Shown: positions 9,001 through 18,070 of the stretch, piece by piece | Numbering within the stretch: position 1 is the stretch's first letter | Layout of the letters: the number at the start of each line of letters is the position of its first letter | Origin: Hyphomicrobiales bacterium | GTDB lineage: Bacteria; Pseudomonadota; Alphaproteobacteria; Rhizobiales; Rhizobiaceae | Assembly (NCBI GenBank): GCA_900465675.1 | Contig: UBJR01000008.1 | Span: 1-64,000 of the forward strand | Reading direction: 5' to 3' | DNA length: 64,000 bases | The notes under the pieces: generated by a model | Seen by the model: only the letters and a program-made list of their open reading frames with translations | Databases searched by the model: none | What the model was told of the DNA's origin: nothing | Translations under genes and position numbers: made by a program

Positions 9001-9573
9001 TCAGTTGCGGGCGATGATTTCCTTGCCTTCGATCTTCATCGAAACGCCAAGCTTGCCGGTGGTGCGGCGCACCAGGAAGCGGGGGCGGCGGTTGGCGAAA
9101 TAGGAGTGGCGGCGGCGCGGCTTCATGTGGCTGGTGCGCAGATCGCCGAGATGTTCTTCCAGCGGGCGGGCAACGCCATCGGCCTCGACCATCAGCATCG
9201 GAATGCGGAAGGCTTCCGACCAGCCGCGCCAGTCGGCGGCGATGTCGCCGAGGTCATGGGCGACCAGCAGGGGAACACAGAGATCGGGATCTTCGTGGTG
9301 GAGTTCCAGGGTCACGGTCACTTCGCCGTCACCATGGTCGATCGCCCGGGCTGCAACACCCTTGAAGGCGCGCTTCGGCAGGGCGATAGAGAGCGGCAGG
9401 CCGCTGGAGGGGAGAACCTTGCGCAGGATCGCGCCACGTTCGTCGATCGTTATGTTGACGTCACCGGAGGCGTCATGGATGGCATAGCTGACCTGCTGGG
9501 GAAAGCGCGACGGATCGAGGCGCAGTGTCGTACCGGCCCATGCGGGCTTCATAACGGTGTTGTTCATGTTCAT
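9001..9573 (-). CDS. DUF6101-like conserved hypothetical protein
   Basis: The 190-residue protein lacks membrane segments and a signal peptide. It begins MNMNNTVMKPAWAGTTLRLD, has a central part of alternating beta-like hydrophobics (VNITIDERGAILRKVLP, GEVTVTLELHHEDPDLCVPLLVAHDL) and a basic tail (MKPRRRHSYFANRRPRFLVRRTTGK). This resembles the DUF6101 family of Rhizobiales proteins, from memory and not by search. The ATG at 9573 has AAGGGTAG just upstream; a longer frame exists without a good ribosome site. It converges on ubiA across the terminator at 8949. Its function is unknown; the basic tail could bind nucleic acid or phospholipid. Confidence 0.75.
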   Translation of the reverse strand: MNMNNTVMKPAWAGTTLRLDPSRFPQQVSYAIHDASGDVNITIDERGAILRKVLPSSGLPLSIALPKRAFKGVAARAIDHGDGEVTVTLELHHEDPDLCVPLLVAHDLGDIAADWRGWSEAFRIPMLMVEADGVARPLEEHLGDLRTSHMKPRRRHSYFANRRPRFLVRRTTGKLGVSMKIEGKEIIARN

Positions 9574-9880
9574 TTCTACCCTTGTCTTACCTGAGAGCCG
9601 GTTTCCGGTCTTCTCCTCGGGGCTTTTTCGCCCTCTATGGCTCGACAATAGGCGCGGCCTCTTCCGGACCGCTTAAAATTTGCGGTTAAGAAAACGCTGC
9701 CTTTCCTGATGGTTATCAAAATCGAATGTGGCAGGGTTTCTGGAATGTGAACGTTGTCTCATAAGAGCATGTGCCATAACCGCACCCGCGCCGGTAAGCC
9801 TCAAGTAAGCTTTAAGTGGCAAAATCGAGACAGGATATCCCGTTATTCTTTTAGGTATTTTCCCGAAAAGGGCGCTCTCG
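9574..9880. promoter_or_regulatory. Divergent intergenic region upstream of the DUF1217 gene
   Basis: These 307 bases separate two divergent genes and hold no convincing gene. An imperfect inverted repeat, CTTAA to TTAAG, lies near 9673-9690, and a second AAGTAAGCTTTAAG stretch lies near 9805. The ribosome site for the DUF1217 gene, AAAAGGG, is at 9867-9873. No clear sigma-54 or class III flagellar promoter can be asserted. Confidence 0.4.
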
Positions 9881-12709
9881 ATGATTTCATCTTCCGTTGC
9901 TTACGCGATATTGTCGAAAGATATGAAGACGAGCCTCGATCGCGTCGCATCCCAGTCGACCGTCAAGAGCAATGCCGATTACTATGCGGCGAACATCAAC
10001 AAGGTCAAAGACGTAGACGATTTTCTCGGCAACTATAAGCTCTATAGCTATGCCATGGACGCCTACGGTCTCAGCGACATGACCTATGCCAAGGCCTTCA
10101 TGAAGAAGGTTTTGGAGAGCGATCTGACCGACGCCAACAGCTTCGCCAACAAGCTGGCTGATTCCCGTTACAAGACATTCGCCGCCGCCTTTAATTTTCA
10201 CACGGCAGCGCCACAGGCCCAGACCTCCTCTCAGGAGGACGATATGATCGGCCTCTACACGCAGTCGTATCAGGATAGCGGCAAGGACGCTGCGACCGAG
10301 TCTGCGTATTTCAAATCGGCGATGCGCGATGTGACGAGTGTCGATGATCTGGTCGGCGATCCGCGTCTCAAGGACTTCGTGTTCAAGACCTTCGGCATCG
10401 ACGGTACCTATGTGTCGAACAGCTTCCTGAAGAATGTTCTGACGAGCGACGTCAGCGATCCGAACAGCTTCGTCAATACGCAGGCCAACGCCAAGTATCA
10501 GGATATGGCCAGCTATTTCAATTTCGCGGCCGACGGCACGACCGGTGCGACGCCGCAGCCGCCGCAGACTGCCACGCAGCAGACCGATCTGGTCAGCCGC
10601 GCCAATGCCAACGGCAAGGATTATTTCCAGTCGGCGATCGGCAGCATTGCCAATGTCGATCAGTTGCTGTCGGACCAGAAGCTCAACAATTTCGTCCGCG
10701 CGGTCTACAATGTCGGCAGCACCGTTTCGGATGCCGACCTGAAGACTTATCTGACCGATCCGACGGAAGCCGCGGCCAAGGGCTACACGACCCTCAACTC
10801 GGCCTTCAGCTTCAATGCCGATGGCAGTGTCAACGGCAGCGCGCAGACCGCTGCGCAGACGGTGACCGCCGCTACCCGCTTCGATCAGTCGACGGCTTAC
10901 TACAAGCGGATCATGGAAACCGTGACCGGTGCCGACGATATCGTCGCCGATCCCGGCTTGTCCTCCTATGTCAAGGTCGCCTTCGGCGTGCCGATGTCGA
11001 TGACCGACGAGAATGTCACGAAGCTGCTGACCGACCCTGCTTACGCGGCCTCGGTCGGCGCGCCCGATGCGCCCTCGGCTTTCAATTTCAATGCCGATGG
11101 TTCGACGGTCGGCGCAGCGCAGACGACCGATCAGAAGAACGGCATCCTCGAGAAGTACACACTGAACTCTCTGCAGAAGGTCGTGGACTACGACGACGCA
11201 CCAGGCGAACCTGACGACGTCTATTACGTCACGCCAGCGGCGGCGGCCTTCAACAAGTCCTACTTCGAAAAGACGATCAAGACGATCACCAACGTCGATC
11301 AGTTGATGGCCGACGACCGCATGACGTCTTACATCAAGGCCGCCTACAGCCTTGGCAGGCATGGCTATGGTAGCGGTCTTGTCGACGGGCTTGATAATAC
11401 CGGCCTGCGCCAGGTGTTGGTCAATTCGGGCCTCGCCGGCCAGCTTGGCCTCACAGAGCTTCACGACGCCTTTAACTTCAATACGGATGGGACGGTCACG
11501 TCGCCCGATGGTGCCCAGAGCGCTGCAGCTACCACGCAGACCTCGACGCAGTACATGAAGCGCTACGACGATGAAGCCAACGACTTCATGGATGACATCA
11601 CCACAAACTACAAGAACCTCATCACCTCGAGCGTCGGCACAGGAACGTTCTCGGACGTCAAGAATATCAACGACTTCCTGCGCGACAACAAGCAGATCGA
11701 CTTCAGCAAGAGAAACGACGACCTTCCCGACATGTATCATGTCGCGCTGCAGGCCTTTGGCTTGACGGAAGCGGACCTCCCGAAGTCGATGGCCCGCAAG
11801 GTGCTGACGAGCGATGCCTACGATCCGAAGGGCTATGTCGCTTCCTTGAAGGATGAGCGCATCACCAATTTCGCCCGCGCCTTCAACTTCGGCAGCGATG
11901 GCAAAATCGGTCAGCATCTGGCGCCGCTCTCCGACGCGTCGATGGCGAAATACGCTACCAATTACAAGTCGCACCTGCTGATGTTCATGGCTGACGGCCC
12001 GGCCAAGGACAAGGCATCGAAGGATGCGGCAAAGGACGTCGATGCGTTCGCCAAGGGCATGGACGATGTGAAGTCGCTGGACGACTTGCTGGGCAACAGC
12101 AAGCTCACCGACTTCATCCTCAAGTCCGTCGGTCTCGACCCGAAGGACTACAAGAAGGATACGCTGAAGAAGATCTTCACCTCTGATCCCGCCGATCCGA
12201 AGAGCTATCTGAACACCAAGGCCGATACCAAGTTCAAGGACATCGTCGCCGACTTCAACTTCGACAAGGACGGCAATCTGACGCGCTCCAAGCTCGGCGC
12301 GGTCCAGGACCAGGGTGCGCTCGACCGTACGCAGCAGGGCTATCTGGCGCAGACGCTGGAAACGCAGCAGGGGCAGAACAACGACGGCACCCGTCTTGCG
12401 CTCTACTTCACCCGCCAGGCGCCGAACATTACGTCGCTCTACACGATCCTTGGCGACAAGGCGCTGTTCCAGGTCGTCCAGACGGCCTTCAACCTGCCGA
12501 GCCAGGTTTCCAGCATGGATGTCGACAAGCAGGTGGCGATGCTGCAGAAGTTCATGGATCTGAAGGATCTCGGCGATCCCAAGAAGGTCGACAAGCTGGT
12601 GAAGCGCTTCACGGCGATGTACGATATCCAGAACAGCACGACCCAGGCGCCCGCCCTGCAGATCCTGACGAATGGCGGAACGACCAAGGCGGCCGGCGTA
12701 CTCGGCTAA
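9881..12709 (+). CDS. Long DUF1217 tandem-repeat protein
   Basis: This 942-residue protein is built of seven to eight related units of about 110-130 residues. Each starts near YFxSAIxxIxxVDxLLxDxxL, continues through an LxxVLTSDxxDPxS-like segment, and closes with AFNFxxDG. Closing motifs occur in FAAAFNFHT, SYFNFAADG, AFSFNADGS, AFNFNADGS, AFNFNTDGT, AFNFGSDGK and DFNFDKDGN; the last unit lacks the closure and ends the protein. There is no cleavable signal peptide or membrane helix. DUF1217 proteins are known mainly from rhizobial flagellar clusters, so a role in flagellar assembly or export is possible, but no flagellar genes lie nearby. Its end overlaps the convergent oxidase gene by four bases. 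Confidence 0.88.
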   Translation: MISSSVAYAILSKDMKTSLDRVASQSTVKSNADYYAANINKVKDVDDFLGNYKLYSYAMDAYGLSDMTYAKAFMKKVLESDLTDANSFANKLADSRYKTFAAAFNFHTAAPQAQTSSQEDDMIGLYTQSYQDSGKDAATESAYFKSAMRDVTSVDDLVGDPRLKDFVFKTFGIDGTYVSNSFLKNVLTSDVSDPNSFVNTQANAKYQDMASYFNFAADGTTGATPQPPQTATQQTDLVSRANANGKDYFQSAIGSIANVDQLLSDQKLNNFVRAVYNVGSTVSDADLKTYLTDPTEAAAKGYTTLNSAFSFNADGSVNGSAQTAAQTVTAATRFDQSTAYYKRIMETVTGADDIVADPGLSSYVKVAFGVPMSMTDENVTKLLTDPAYAASVGAPDAPSAFNFNADGSTVGAAQTTDQKNGILEKYTLNSLQKVVDYDDAPGEPDDVYYVTPAAAAFNKSYFEKTIKTITNVDQLMADDRMTSYIKAAYSLGRHGYGSGLVDGLDNTGLRQVLVNSGLAGQLGLTELHDAFNFNTDGTVTSPDGAQSAAATTQTSTQYMKRYDDEANDFMDDITTNYKNLITSSVGTGTFSDVKNINDFLRDNKQIDFSKRNDDLPDMYHVALQAFGLTEADLPKSMARKVLTSDAYDPKGYVASLKDERITNFARAFNFGSDGKIGQHLAPLSDASMAKYATNYKSHLLMFMADGPAKDKASKDAAKDVDAFAKGMDDVKSLDDLLGNSKLTDFILKSVGLDPKDYKKDTLKKIFTSDPADPKSYLNTKADTKFKDIVADFNFDKDGNLTRSKLGAVQDQGALDRTQQGYLAQTLETQQGQNNDGTRLALYFTRQAPNITSLYTILGDKALFQVVQTAFNLPSQVSSMDVDKQVAMLQKFMDLKDLGDPKKVDKLVKRFTAMYDIQNSTTQAPALQILTNGGTTKAAGVLG

Positions 12710-14130
12710 TCGAGGTTGACGACCTTGCCGGGGTTCATGATGCCGGCGGGGTCGAAGGCGCGCTTGATGCGGCGCATCAGATCCATCTCGATCTCGGAGC
12801 GGATCGCGGCCAACTCGTCGCGCTTCAGCTGACCGATACCATGCTCGGCCGAGATCGAGCCGCCATGGGCGCGCACGATGCCATGCACGATCACGTTCAT
12901 TTCATGCCATCGGGCGATGAAGGCGTTCTTGTCGGCGCCGATGGGCTGCGAGATGTTGTAGTGGATGTTGCCGTCGCCCATGTGGCCGAAGGCGCAGATG
13001 CGCGCGCCGGGCATCGCCGCCATCACGGCCTCGGCCGCTTCCGCCATGAAATGCGGGATCCGCGAAACCGGCACCGAGACATCGTGCTTGATCGAACCGC
13101 CCTCGGGCTTCTGCGCCTCCGACATGCTTTCGCGCATGTGCCAAAGCGCCTGCTGCTGAGCAACCGATGAGGCGATCGCCGCATCCTGTACCAGGCCTTC
13201 CTCAAAACCTTTTTCCAGAAGCGCGTTCATCATCCGCTCGGCGGTTTCTGCCGAATCCGAGGTCGAGATGTCGATCAGCACATACCAGGGGTGCGGGCTT
13301 TCCAACGGATCGCGCACGCCGTCGATATGCTTGCTGGTGATCTCGACACCGAAGCGCGGCATCAGCTCGAAACCGGTCAGCGAGGTGCCGCAAAGGCTGC
13401 CTGCGAGATTGAAGAGCGCCAGCGCGTCCTCGACGCTGCCGATCCCGGCAAAGGCCACCTGCTTGCCGAGCGGCTGCGGGAAGAGCTTCAGCACTGCGCC
13501 GGTAATGATCCCGAGGGTTCCTTCGGCGCCGATGAAGAGGTCGCGCAGGTCGTATCCGGTATTGTCCTTCTTCAGCCGCCGCAGTCCGTCCCAGATTTCA
13601 CCGGTCGGCAGCACCACCTCGAGGCCGAGGCAGAGCTGGCGCATATTGCCATAGGCCAGCACCGCCGTGCCGCCGGCATTGGTCGACAGGTTGCCGCCGA
13701 TACGGCAGGAGCCCTCGGAGCCGAGCGACAGCGGAAACAGCCGTCCATGCGCCTCGGCCGCCTTCTGCACTTCGGCCAGAATGGCGCCGCCGTCAGCAAC
13801 CAAAACGTTGGCGACCGAATCCACATCGCGAATCTTGTTCATGCGCTCCAGCGAGATGATGATGTCCGACTTGCCTTCGCGTGGCGTCTGCCCGCCGACC
13901 AGCCCGGTATTGCCTGTCTGCGGCACGACTGCGGTGCCGGTCTCGGTGGCAAGCTTCAGGATCGCTGAGACTTCACCGGCATTGGCAGGCTTCAGGAGGA
14001 GAGGGGAGGAGCCGTGATAGAGGCCGCGGTTCTCGACCAGGTGCGGTGCAAGTTCGGCCTCGCTGCGCAGTGCGTATTTTTCGCCGACGATGGCGGTGAA
14101 GCGGTCGAGAAGTTCCGGGGATACGCTCAT
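12706..14130 (-). CDS. FAD-binding oxidase, GlcD/D-2-hydroxyacid dehydrogenase type
   Basis: The 474-residue flavoprotein belongs to the vanillyl-alcohol-oxidase/GlcD group, which oxidises D-2-hydroxy acids such as D-lactate, glycolate or 2-hydroxyglutarate. Seen are the FAD-binding PP-loop region TAVVPQTGNTGLVGGQTP, SLGSEGSCRIGGNLSTNAGGT, the NTGYDLRDLFIGAEGTLGIIT motif, and the C-terminal cap with AFGHMGDGNIHYN and SAEHGIGQLKRDEL. The His-rich GHMGDGNIH motif is a metal/substrate ligand site in relatives. The length and single-chain form are nearer to D-2-hydroxyglutarate or D-lactate dehydrogenase than to three-subunit glycolate oxidase. It lies 16 bases after tsaC and is probably co-transcribed with it. 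Confidence 0.9.
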   Translation of the reverse strand: MSVSPELLDRFTAIVGEKYALRSEAELAPHLVENRGLYHGSSPLLLKPANAGEVSAILKLATETGTAVVPQTGNTGLVGGQTPREGKSDIIISLERMNKIRDVDSVANVLVADGGAILAEVQKAAEAHGRLFPLSLGSEGSCRIGGNLSTNAGGTAVLAYGNMRQLCLGLEVVLPTGEIWDGLRRLKKDNTGYDLRDLFIGAEGTLGIITGAVLKLFPQPLGKQVAFAGIGSVEDALALFNLAGSLCGTSLTGFELMPRFGVEITSKHIDGVRDPLESPHPWYVLIDISTSDSAETAERMMNALLEKGFEEGLVQDAAIASSVAQQQALWHMRESMSEAQKPEGGSIKHDVSVPVSRIPHFMAEAAEAVMAAMPGARICAFGHMGDGNIHYNISQPIGADKNAFIARWHEMNVIVHGIVRAHGGSISAEHGIGQLKRDELAAIRSEIEMDLMRRIKRAFDPAGIMNPGKVVNLD

Positions 14131-14146
14131 CGGGGCTCGGTCCTTT

Positions 14147-15121
14147 TTATTCGCGCGGTGCGGCAGCGCGCCTCAAGCGGTCGTTGATCGCCTCGCCAAG
14201 TCCCTCATCGGGGATTGGTGAAAACGCGATCGTCGCCGCGCCGCTGGCATCGGCTTTCTTCATGTAGTCAAACAGGTTGGTGGCTGCCTCGGCAAGGTCG
14301 CCTGCCGGGCTGAGGTTCAGCTGGATCGCGGCATCTGCAATGCCGCGGATTTCAGCTCGCCCGAACAGGATTACTGCCTCGCCAGGCAGGACGGTATCGG
14401 CATCGAGCCGCACGGCGGCACCCGGCGCATAATGCGAGGCAAGCATGCCCGGCGCTTCGATGGCTGCCGAGGCCTTCTTCCTGCGGCGCAGGCGCTTGCC
14501 CGCAACGCGCTCGATGTCCGCGGCTGCCAGCCCGCCGGGCCTCAGGAGTGTTATCTCGCCGTTCTCGACCTTGACGATCGTCGACTCGACGCCGACGTCA
14601 CTTGATCCCGCGTCGAGGATCAAACGGATCTTGCCGCCGAGATCATCGGCAACGTGGTCTGCGCTGGTGGCGCTGATCTTGCCGGATGTATTGGCGCTGG
14701 GGGCGGCAAGCGGCCTTCCGAAGGTGCGGATCAGCTCGCCGGCAAAACCCTTCGGAATCCGGATCCCGACGGTGTCGAGCCCGGCGGTTGCCAGGGCATG
14801 AATGCCGCTCTGCTCTTTCAGCGGCAGCACCAGGGACAGCGGCCCGGGCCAGAAGGCCTCCGCCAGAAGCCGCGAGAGCGGATCGAACACCGCATATTCC
14901 TCCGCCATCGCAAGGTCGGCCATATGGCAGATCAGCGGATTGAACTGCGGGCGGCCCTTGGTCTCATAGATCCGGGCAATGGCGGCGGGGTTGGTGGCAT
15001 CGGCCGCAAGCCCGTAAACGGTCTCGGTCGGGATCGCCACCGGATAGCCTTCGCCAAGCACGGCAGAGGCTGCGCTGAGCGCTTCTTCGCGGCTTGCGGT
15101 AATGTCGATGATACGTGCCAT
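14147..15121 (-). CDS. tsaC: L-threonylcarbamoyladenylate synthase (Sua5/TsaC type)
   Basis: This enzyme makes threonylcarbamoyl-AMP from threonine, bicarbonate and ATP, the donor for t6A37 in tRNAs that read ANN codons. The 324-residue protein has the YrdC fold at residues 1-200, with IPTETVYGLAADATN, KGRPQFNPLICHM and APSANTSGKISATSA, and a C-terminal Sua5 domain (about 225-320) beginning near PGMLASHYAPGA. The two-domain length marks the Sua5 form and not the short TsaC. The downstream FAD oxidase follows by 16 bases. Confidence 0.95.
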   Translation of the reverse strand: MARIIDITASREEALSAASAVLGEGYPVAIPTETVYGLAADATNPAAIARIYETKGRPQFNPLICHMADLAMAEEYAVFDPLSRLLAEAFWPGPLSLVLPLKEQSGIHALATAGLDTVGIRIPKGFAGELIRTFGRPLAAPSANTSGKISATSADHVADDLGGKIRLILDAGSSDVGVESTIVKVENGEITLLRPGGLAAADIERVAGKRLRRRKKASAAIEAPGMLASHYAPGAAVRLDADTVLPGEAVILFGRAEIRGIADAAIQLNLSPAGDLAEAATNLFDYMKKADASGAATIAFSPIPDEGLGEAINDRLRRAAAPRE

Positions 15122-15176
15122 GAACTGCCTATAATCTCAGGCAGTCCCTTATGCTCTTGAGCGCCTGCGATCAATA

Positions 15177-15782
15177 TCAGAGCTGGCGAATGATTTCCCG
15201 GAGCTGTTCGTTGCGCGCGCCTAGCAGCAGCACGTTGCGGATCGCCGCCTGCGGATCGTCGGTGCGGAAGAGCACGCCGTTGCCGCGCACCGACCGGTCG
15301 ATCGTCATCTTCTCGGCCGTATGCTCGCCGGGCTTGATCGCCACGGCGAAATACATGCGCGAATACTGCATGTTGATCTTGTGGAAGAAGTTGTCGTTGT
15401 CGCCGATATCGGCATAGAAATTGGCGATATAGAAAGCCCAGCTGACTTCCTCGTAGCGCGCAAACTTGGTGCGCGAGGCCGTCACATGACAGTAGCCGAG
15501 ATGCGGGCTGTCGCTGAGCGTCCGGTGAAATACCATCTTGGGGAACTGGATAGCCCGATGAAAGCCGTTGATCTGCTGATGTGCCTGGTTTCCGGCCGAT
15601 TGCAGCTTGCGGCCTGTCTTCTCGGCAACTTCGTCATGCGTCAGGTAGCGGCGCTCTTCCGCCAGCCAGTGAGCGCGGTCACGGGTGATCTTTCCCGTCC
15701 GCAGAAACTCGGAATGGGGCGCCGCAGGGGCCTCCTCCGGTCTGGTTTCGTCCTTGGCGTCGAAATAGCGAAGTTTCGCCAT
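15177..15782 (-). CDS. Conserved hypothetical protein, function unknown
   Basis: The 201-residue protein begins MAKLRYFDAKDETRPEEAPA. It is soluble and rich in aromatic and His residues; notable segments are AHWLAEERRYLTHDEVAEKTG, HLGYCHVTASRTKFARYEEV, SWAFYIANFYADIGDNDNFF and INMQYSRMYFAVAIKPGEHT. I recall similar rhizobial proteins of a DUF665x-type family but cannot confirm the number. Two in-frame ATGs lie 9 bases apart; the second (15782) has GGGA at a better distance. It precedes tsaC on the same strand with a 55-base gap, so it may be the first gene of that unit. Confidence 0.7.
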   Translation of the reverse strand: MAKLRYFDAKDETRPEEAPAAPHSEFLRTGKITRDRAHWLAEERRYLTHDEVAEKTGRKLQSAGNQAHQQINGFHRAIQFPKMVFHRTLSDSPHLGYCHVTASRTKFARYEEVSWAFYIANFYADIGDNDNFFHKINMQYSRMYFAVAIKPGEHTAEKMTIDRSVRGNGVLFRTDDPQAAIRNVLLLGARNEQLREIIRQL

Positions 15783-16178
15783 GATCCGCATTCCCGCGTT
15801 TGTCTCTGCCGCAAGAATAGGAGTTCATGCTTAATGCGCCCTTAAGGCCGCCAATGGCATCGACCCCCGAAAACTTGCAGTGCCATCGTGTCGTATCTGG
15901 GATAATATTGCCTTTGGGAAAGCGGAAAGCGGGCGGCGGCAGTTCTTCTTGTGATGTCGCAATCGAATGAAAAGAGTGGAAAATCCATCGGGGCTCCGAT
16001 TTTCGCAGCCGCTCGTCATCCTGTCGTCAATTTCGAAGCCGATGTCGCTTTACAACCAAGAACCGGGGATGCCCGGTGCTTAAATGCCCCCATGACCAAT
16101 GCTCCCGGAAGGGAGGGAAGCGATCGCTTCCAAAAGCCATGCCTTTGATGGCTGAGCCGATTGCACGAGGATATGCAA
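15783..16178. promoter_or_regulatory. Divergent region and structured leader of the gbcA-like gene
   Basis: About 390 bases without a gene. The half nearest the Rieske oxygenase gene holds three symmetric elements in a row: a perfect 16-bp palindrome GGAAGCGATCGCTTCC at 16116-16131, a hairpin with 6-bp stem AGCCAT/ATGGCT at 16135-16153, and a short stem TTGCA/TGCAA at 16161-16178 whose loop carries the ribosome site CGAGGA. The palindrome could be an operator and the last stem could hide the ribosome site. I do not recognise a known riboswitch class. The other half shows nothing I can name. Confidence 0.5.
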
Positions 16179-17423
16179 ATGGACATTCGAAGCAACGTTT
16201 TGCGGCAGCTCAAAAACCGGCGCGAAGGCTTCAGCCTTGAGCAGCCTTTCTATATCGACGAGGATTATTTCAAGCTCGATATGGAAATGATCTATTACCG
16301 CGACTGGCTCTTCATGGGCCATGATTGCGAGCTGCCGAAGCCCGGCGCCTATTTCACGGTGCAGATCGGCCAGTATCCCGTCGTCATCGTCCGCGGCCGC
16401 GACAATGTCATCCGCGCCTTCCACAATTCCTGCCGCCACCGCGGCTCGCGCGTCTGCACCAAGGAGCATGGCTCGTCGGTCCGCCTCGTCTGTCCCTATC
16501 ACCAGTGGGCCTACGATCTCGATGGCAAGCTCGCCTTCGCCCGCCACATGGGCGACGATTTCGACAAGAGCGGTTTCAGCCTGAAACCGATCCATTGCGA
16601 AAGCTTCGGCGGCTATATCTTCATCTGCCTCGCCGACAAGGCGCCGGACTTCCAGCCAGTTCGCGACATGGTGACGCCTTACATGCTGCCGCATCGTTTG
16701 GCCGAAGGTAAGATCGCCTTCCAGAGCACCATCATCGAGAAGGGCAACTGGAAGCTCGTCTGGGAAAACAATCGCGAGTGCTATCACTGCGCCGCAAACC
16801 ACCCGGAACTCTGCCGCACCTATCCGGAAGCGCCGAGCGTCACCGGTACCGATGGCGGCGCCGATGATCCTGAGATCGCCGGCCACTGGGCTCGCTGCGA
16901 GGCCGCCGGCCTGCCGAGCAAGTTCCAGATCTCGCCTGACGGCCAGTTCCGTACCGCGCGCATGCCACTGATCGAGGACGCCGAAAGCTACACCATGTCG
17001 GGCCGCCCGGCGGTCAAGCGCAAGCTGTCCGAGGACGTCACCATCGACCGTATCGGCACGATGCTGCTTTTCCATTATCCGACGACCTGGAACCACCTGC
17101 TCGGCGACCACGCGATCTCCTTCCGCGTGATCCCGCTCAGCGCCAACGAGACAGCGGTTACGACCAAGTGGATCGTTCACAAGGATGCCGTCGAAGGCGT
17201 CGATTACGATCTCGAAGAACTGACGCATGTCTGGACCGAGACCAACGACCAGGACCGCCGCATCGTCGAAGAAAACGCTTTCGGCATTCACTCGCCGGCC
17301 TATGAGCCCGGTCCCTATTCGATGCTGCACGAGGGCGGCGTCATGCAGTTCCTCGAATGGTACTCGAACTTCATGGTCAATCGCCTGCAGGGCGATCAGG
17401 CGAAGCTCTCAGTCGTCGCCTGA
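16179..17423 (+). CDS. gbcA: Rieske-type aromatic ring-hydroxylating oxygenase alpha subunit, glycine-betaine demethylase-like
   Basis: The 414-residue protein has a Rieske [2Fe-2S] centre, CRHRGSRVC with C85 and H87 and CPYHQW with C105 and H108, and a C-terminal mononuclear-iron catalytic domain that includes NRECYHCAANHPELC. Length and these motifs match GbcA, the oxygenase that removes a methyl group from glycine betaine as formaldehyde; stachydrine or carnitine demethylases are close alternatives. GbcA needs a ferredoxin-reductase partner, GbcB, and none is encoded next to it. The ATG at 16179 is chosen because CGAGGA lies 7 bases upstream; in-frame starts at 16161 (TTG) and 16173 have poorer spacing. 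The structured leader suggests substrate-responsive control. Confidence 0.85.
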   Translation: MDIRSNVLRQLKNRREGFSLEQPFYIDEDYFKLDMEMIYYRDWLFMGHDCELPKPGAYFTVQIGQYPVVIVRGRDNVIRAFHNSCRHRGSRVCTKEHGSSVRLVCPYHQWAYDLDGKLAFARHMGDDFDKSGFSLKPIHCESFGGYIFICLADKAPDFQPVRDMVTPYMLPHRLAEGKIAFQSTIIEKGNWKLVWENNRECYHCAANHPELCRTYPEAPSVTGTDGGADDPEIAGHWARCEAAGLPSKFQISPDGQFRTARMPLIEDAESYTMSGRPAVKRKLSEDVTIDRIGTMLLFHYPTTWNHLLGDHAISFRVIPLSANETAVTTKWIVHKDAVEGVDYDLEELTHVWTETNDQDRRIVEENAFGIHSPAYEPGPYSMLHEGGVMQFLEWYSNFMVNRLQGDQAKLSVVA

Positions 17424-17441
17424 CATTTGCGTGATCTTGCC

Positions 17442-17485
17442 AGCGCCGATGAGCCGGTTAATCTCCGGTTCATCGGCGCTTTCGT
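17442..17485 (+). terminator. Strong hairpin downstream of the gbcA-like gene
   Basis: A 16-bp stem, AGCGCCGATGAGCCGG (17442-17457) against CCGGTTCATCGGCGCT (17465-17480), with one G-T pair and a 7-base loop. The tail TTTCG is only mildly T-rich. It closes the single-gene gbcA unit. Confidence 0.65.
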
Positions 17486-17583
17486 AACTTCAACCCGTGC
17501 TTGAAGAAAACGGTGCCGGGAACCTTTTCCGTCCCTGCGCGTTTGCTGACAGGCAAATTCCGCTCTTGGGATGGAGAACGACA

Positions 17584-18045
17584 ATGATTGGTCTCAGTAA
17601 GAAGATTTCGGCCGCTGTGCTGTCCGCCGCTGTTGTCCTGACGAGCTTCCTGCCGTCTGAGGCCATGCCGCTGGCAGCAGCGCCGAAGGTCATTCAGCAG
17701 CAGGAACAGGCTTCCAGCATTCAGGACGTCCAGTATCGCCGCTATTATCCGCGCCGGGGCCCCGGCTGGTATGGCGGCTATCGTGGCTATCCGTATTACC
17801 GCAACGGCTACCGCCACTATAACGGCTACTGGTATCCGTTGGCTGCCTTCGGTGCCGGTGCGATCATCGGTGGTGCCATCGCTTCGCAGCCGCGCTACTA
17901 TGCGCCGCCCCCCCGCTACGCCGCACCGCGCCTGACGGCCGCCCATGTGTCGTGGTGCGAGAACCGCTACCGCTCGTATCGTGTCTACGACAACACCTTC
18001 CAGCCGTATAACGGCCCGCGCCAGCAGTGCTACTCGCCCTACTGA
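17584..18045 (+). CDS. BA14K family protein, secreted or cell-envelope
   Basis: The 153-residue protein starts with a signal-like segment [20 protein letters not shown] and is rich in Tyr, Gly, Arg and Pro ([22 protein letters not shown]). A single hydrophobic stretch, [15 protein letters not shown], follows. The C-terminal [30 protein letters not shown] is the BA14K signature with its conserved WC and QQC cysteines. BA14K was described in Brucella as an immunoreactive lectin-like protein; in rhizobia the role is unknown. The start at 17584 has GGAG upstream. It stands alone between two terminators. Confidence 0.88.
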   Translation: MIGLSKKISAAVLSAAVVLTSFLPSEAMPLAAAPKVIQQQEQASSIQDVQYRRYYPRRGPGWYGGYRGYPYYRNGYRHYNGYWYPLAAFGAGAIIGGAIASQPRYYAPPPRYAAPRLTAAHVSWCENRYRSYRVYDNTFQPYNGPRQQCYSPY

Positions 18046-18070
18046 TGCAAAGCGCATCAAGATGATCGAG

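Noticed and set aside
9700..9760. Sigma-54 promoter (TGGC...TGC) upstream of the DUF1217 gene
   Set aside because: TGGCAGGGTTTCTGG has the first half but not the required spacing and GC/TGC second half.
9887..11974. 695-residue open frame antisense to the DUF1217 repeats
   Set aside because: Repetitive composition follows the sense repeats; no start or domain support.
16081..16178. Glycine riboswitch upstream of the gbcA-like gene
   Set aside because: The conserved tandem-aptamer pattern is not visible; only hairpins and a palindrome are seen.
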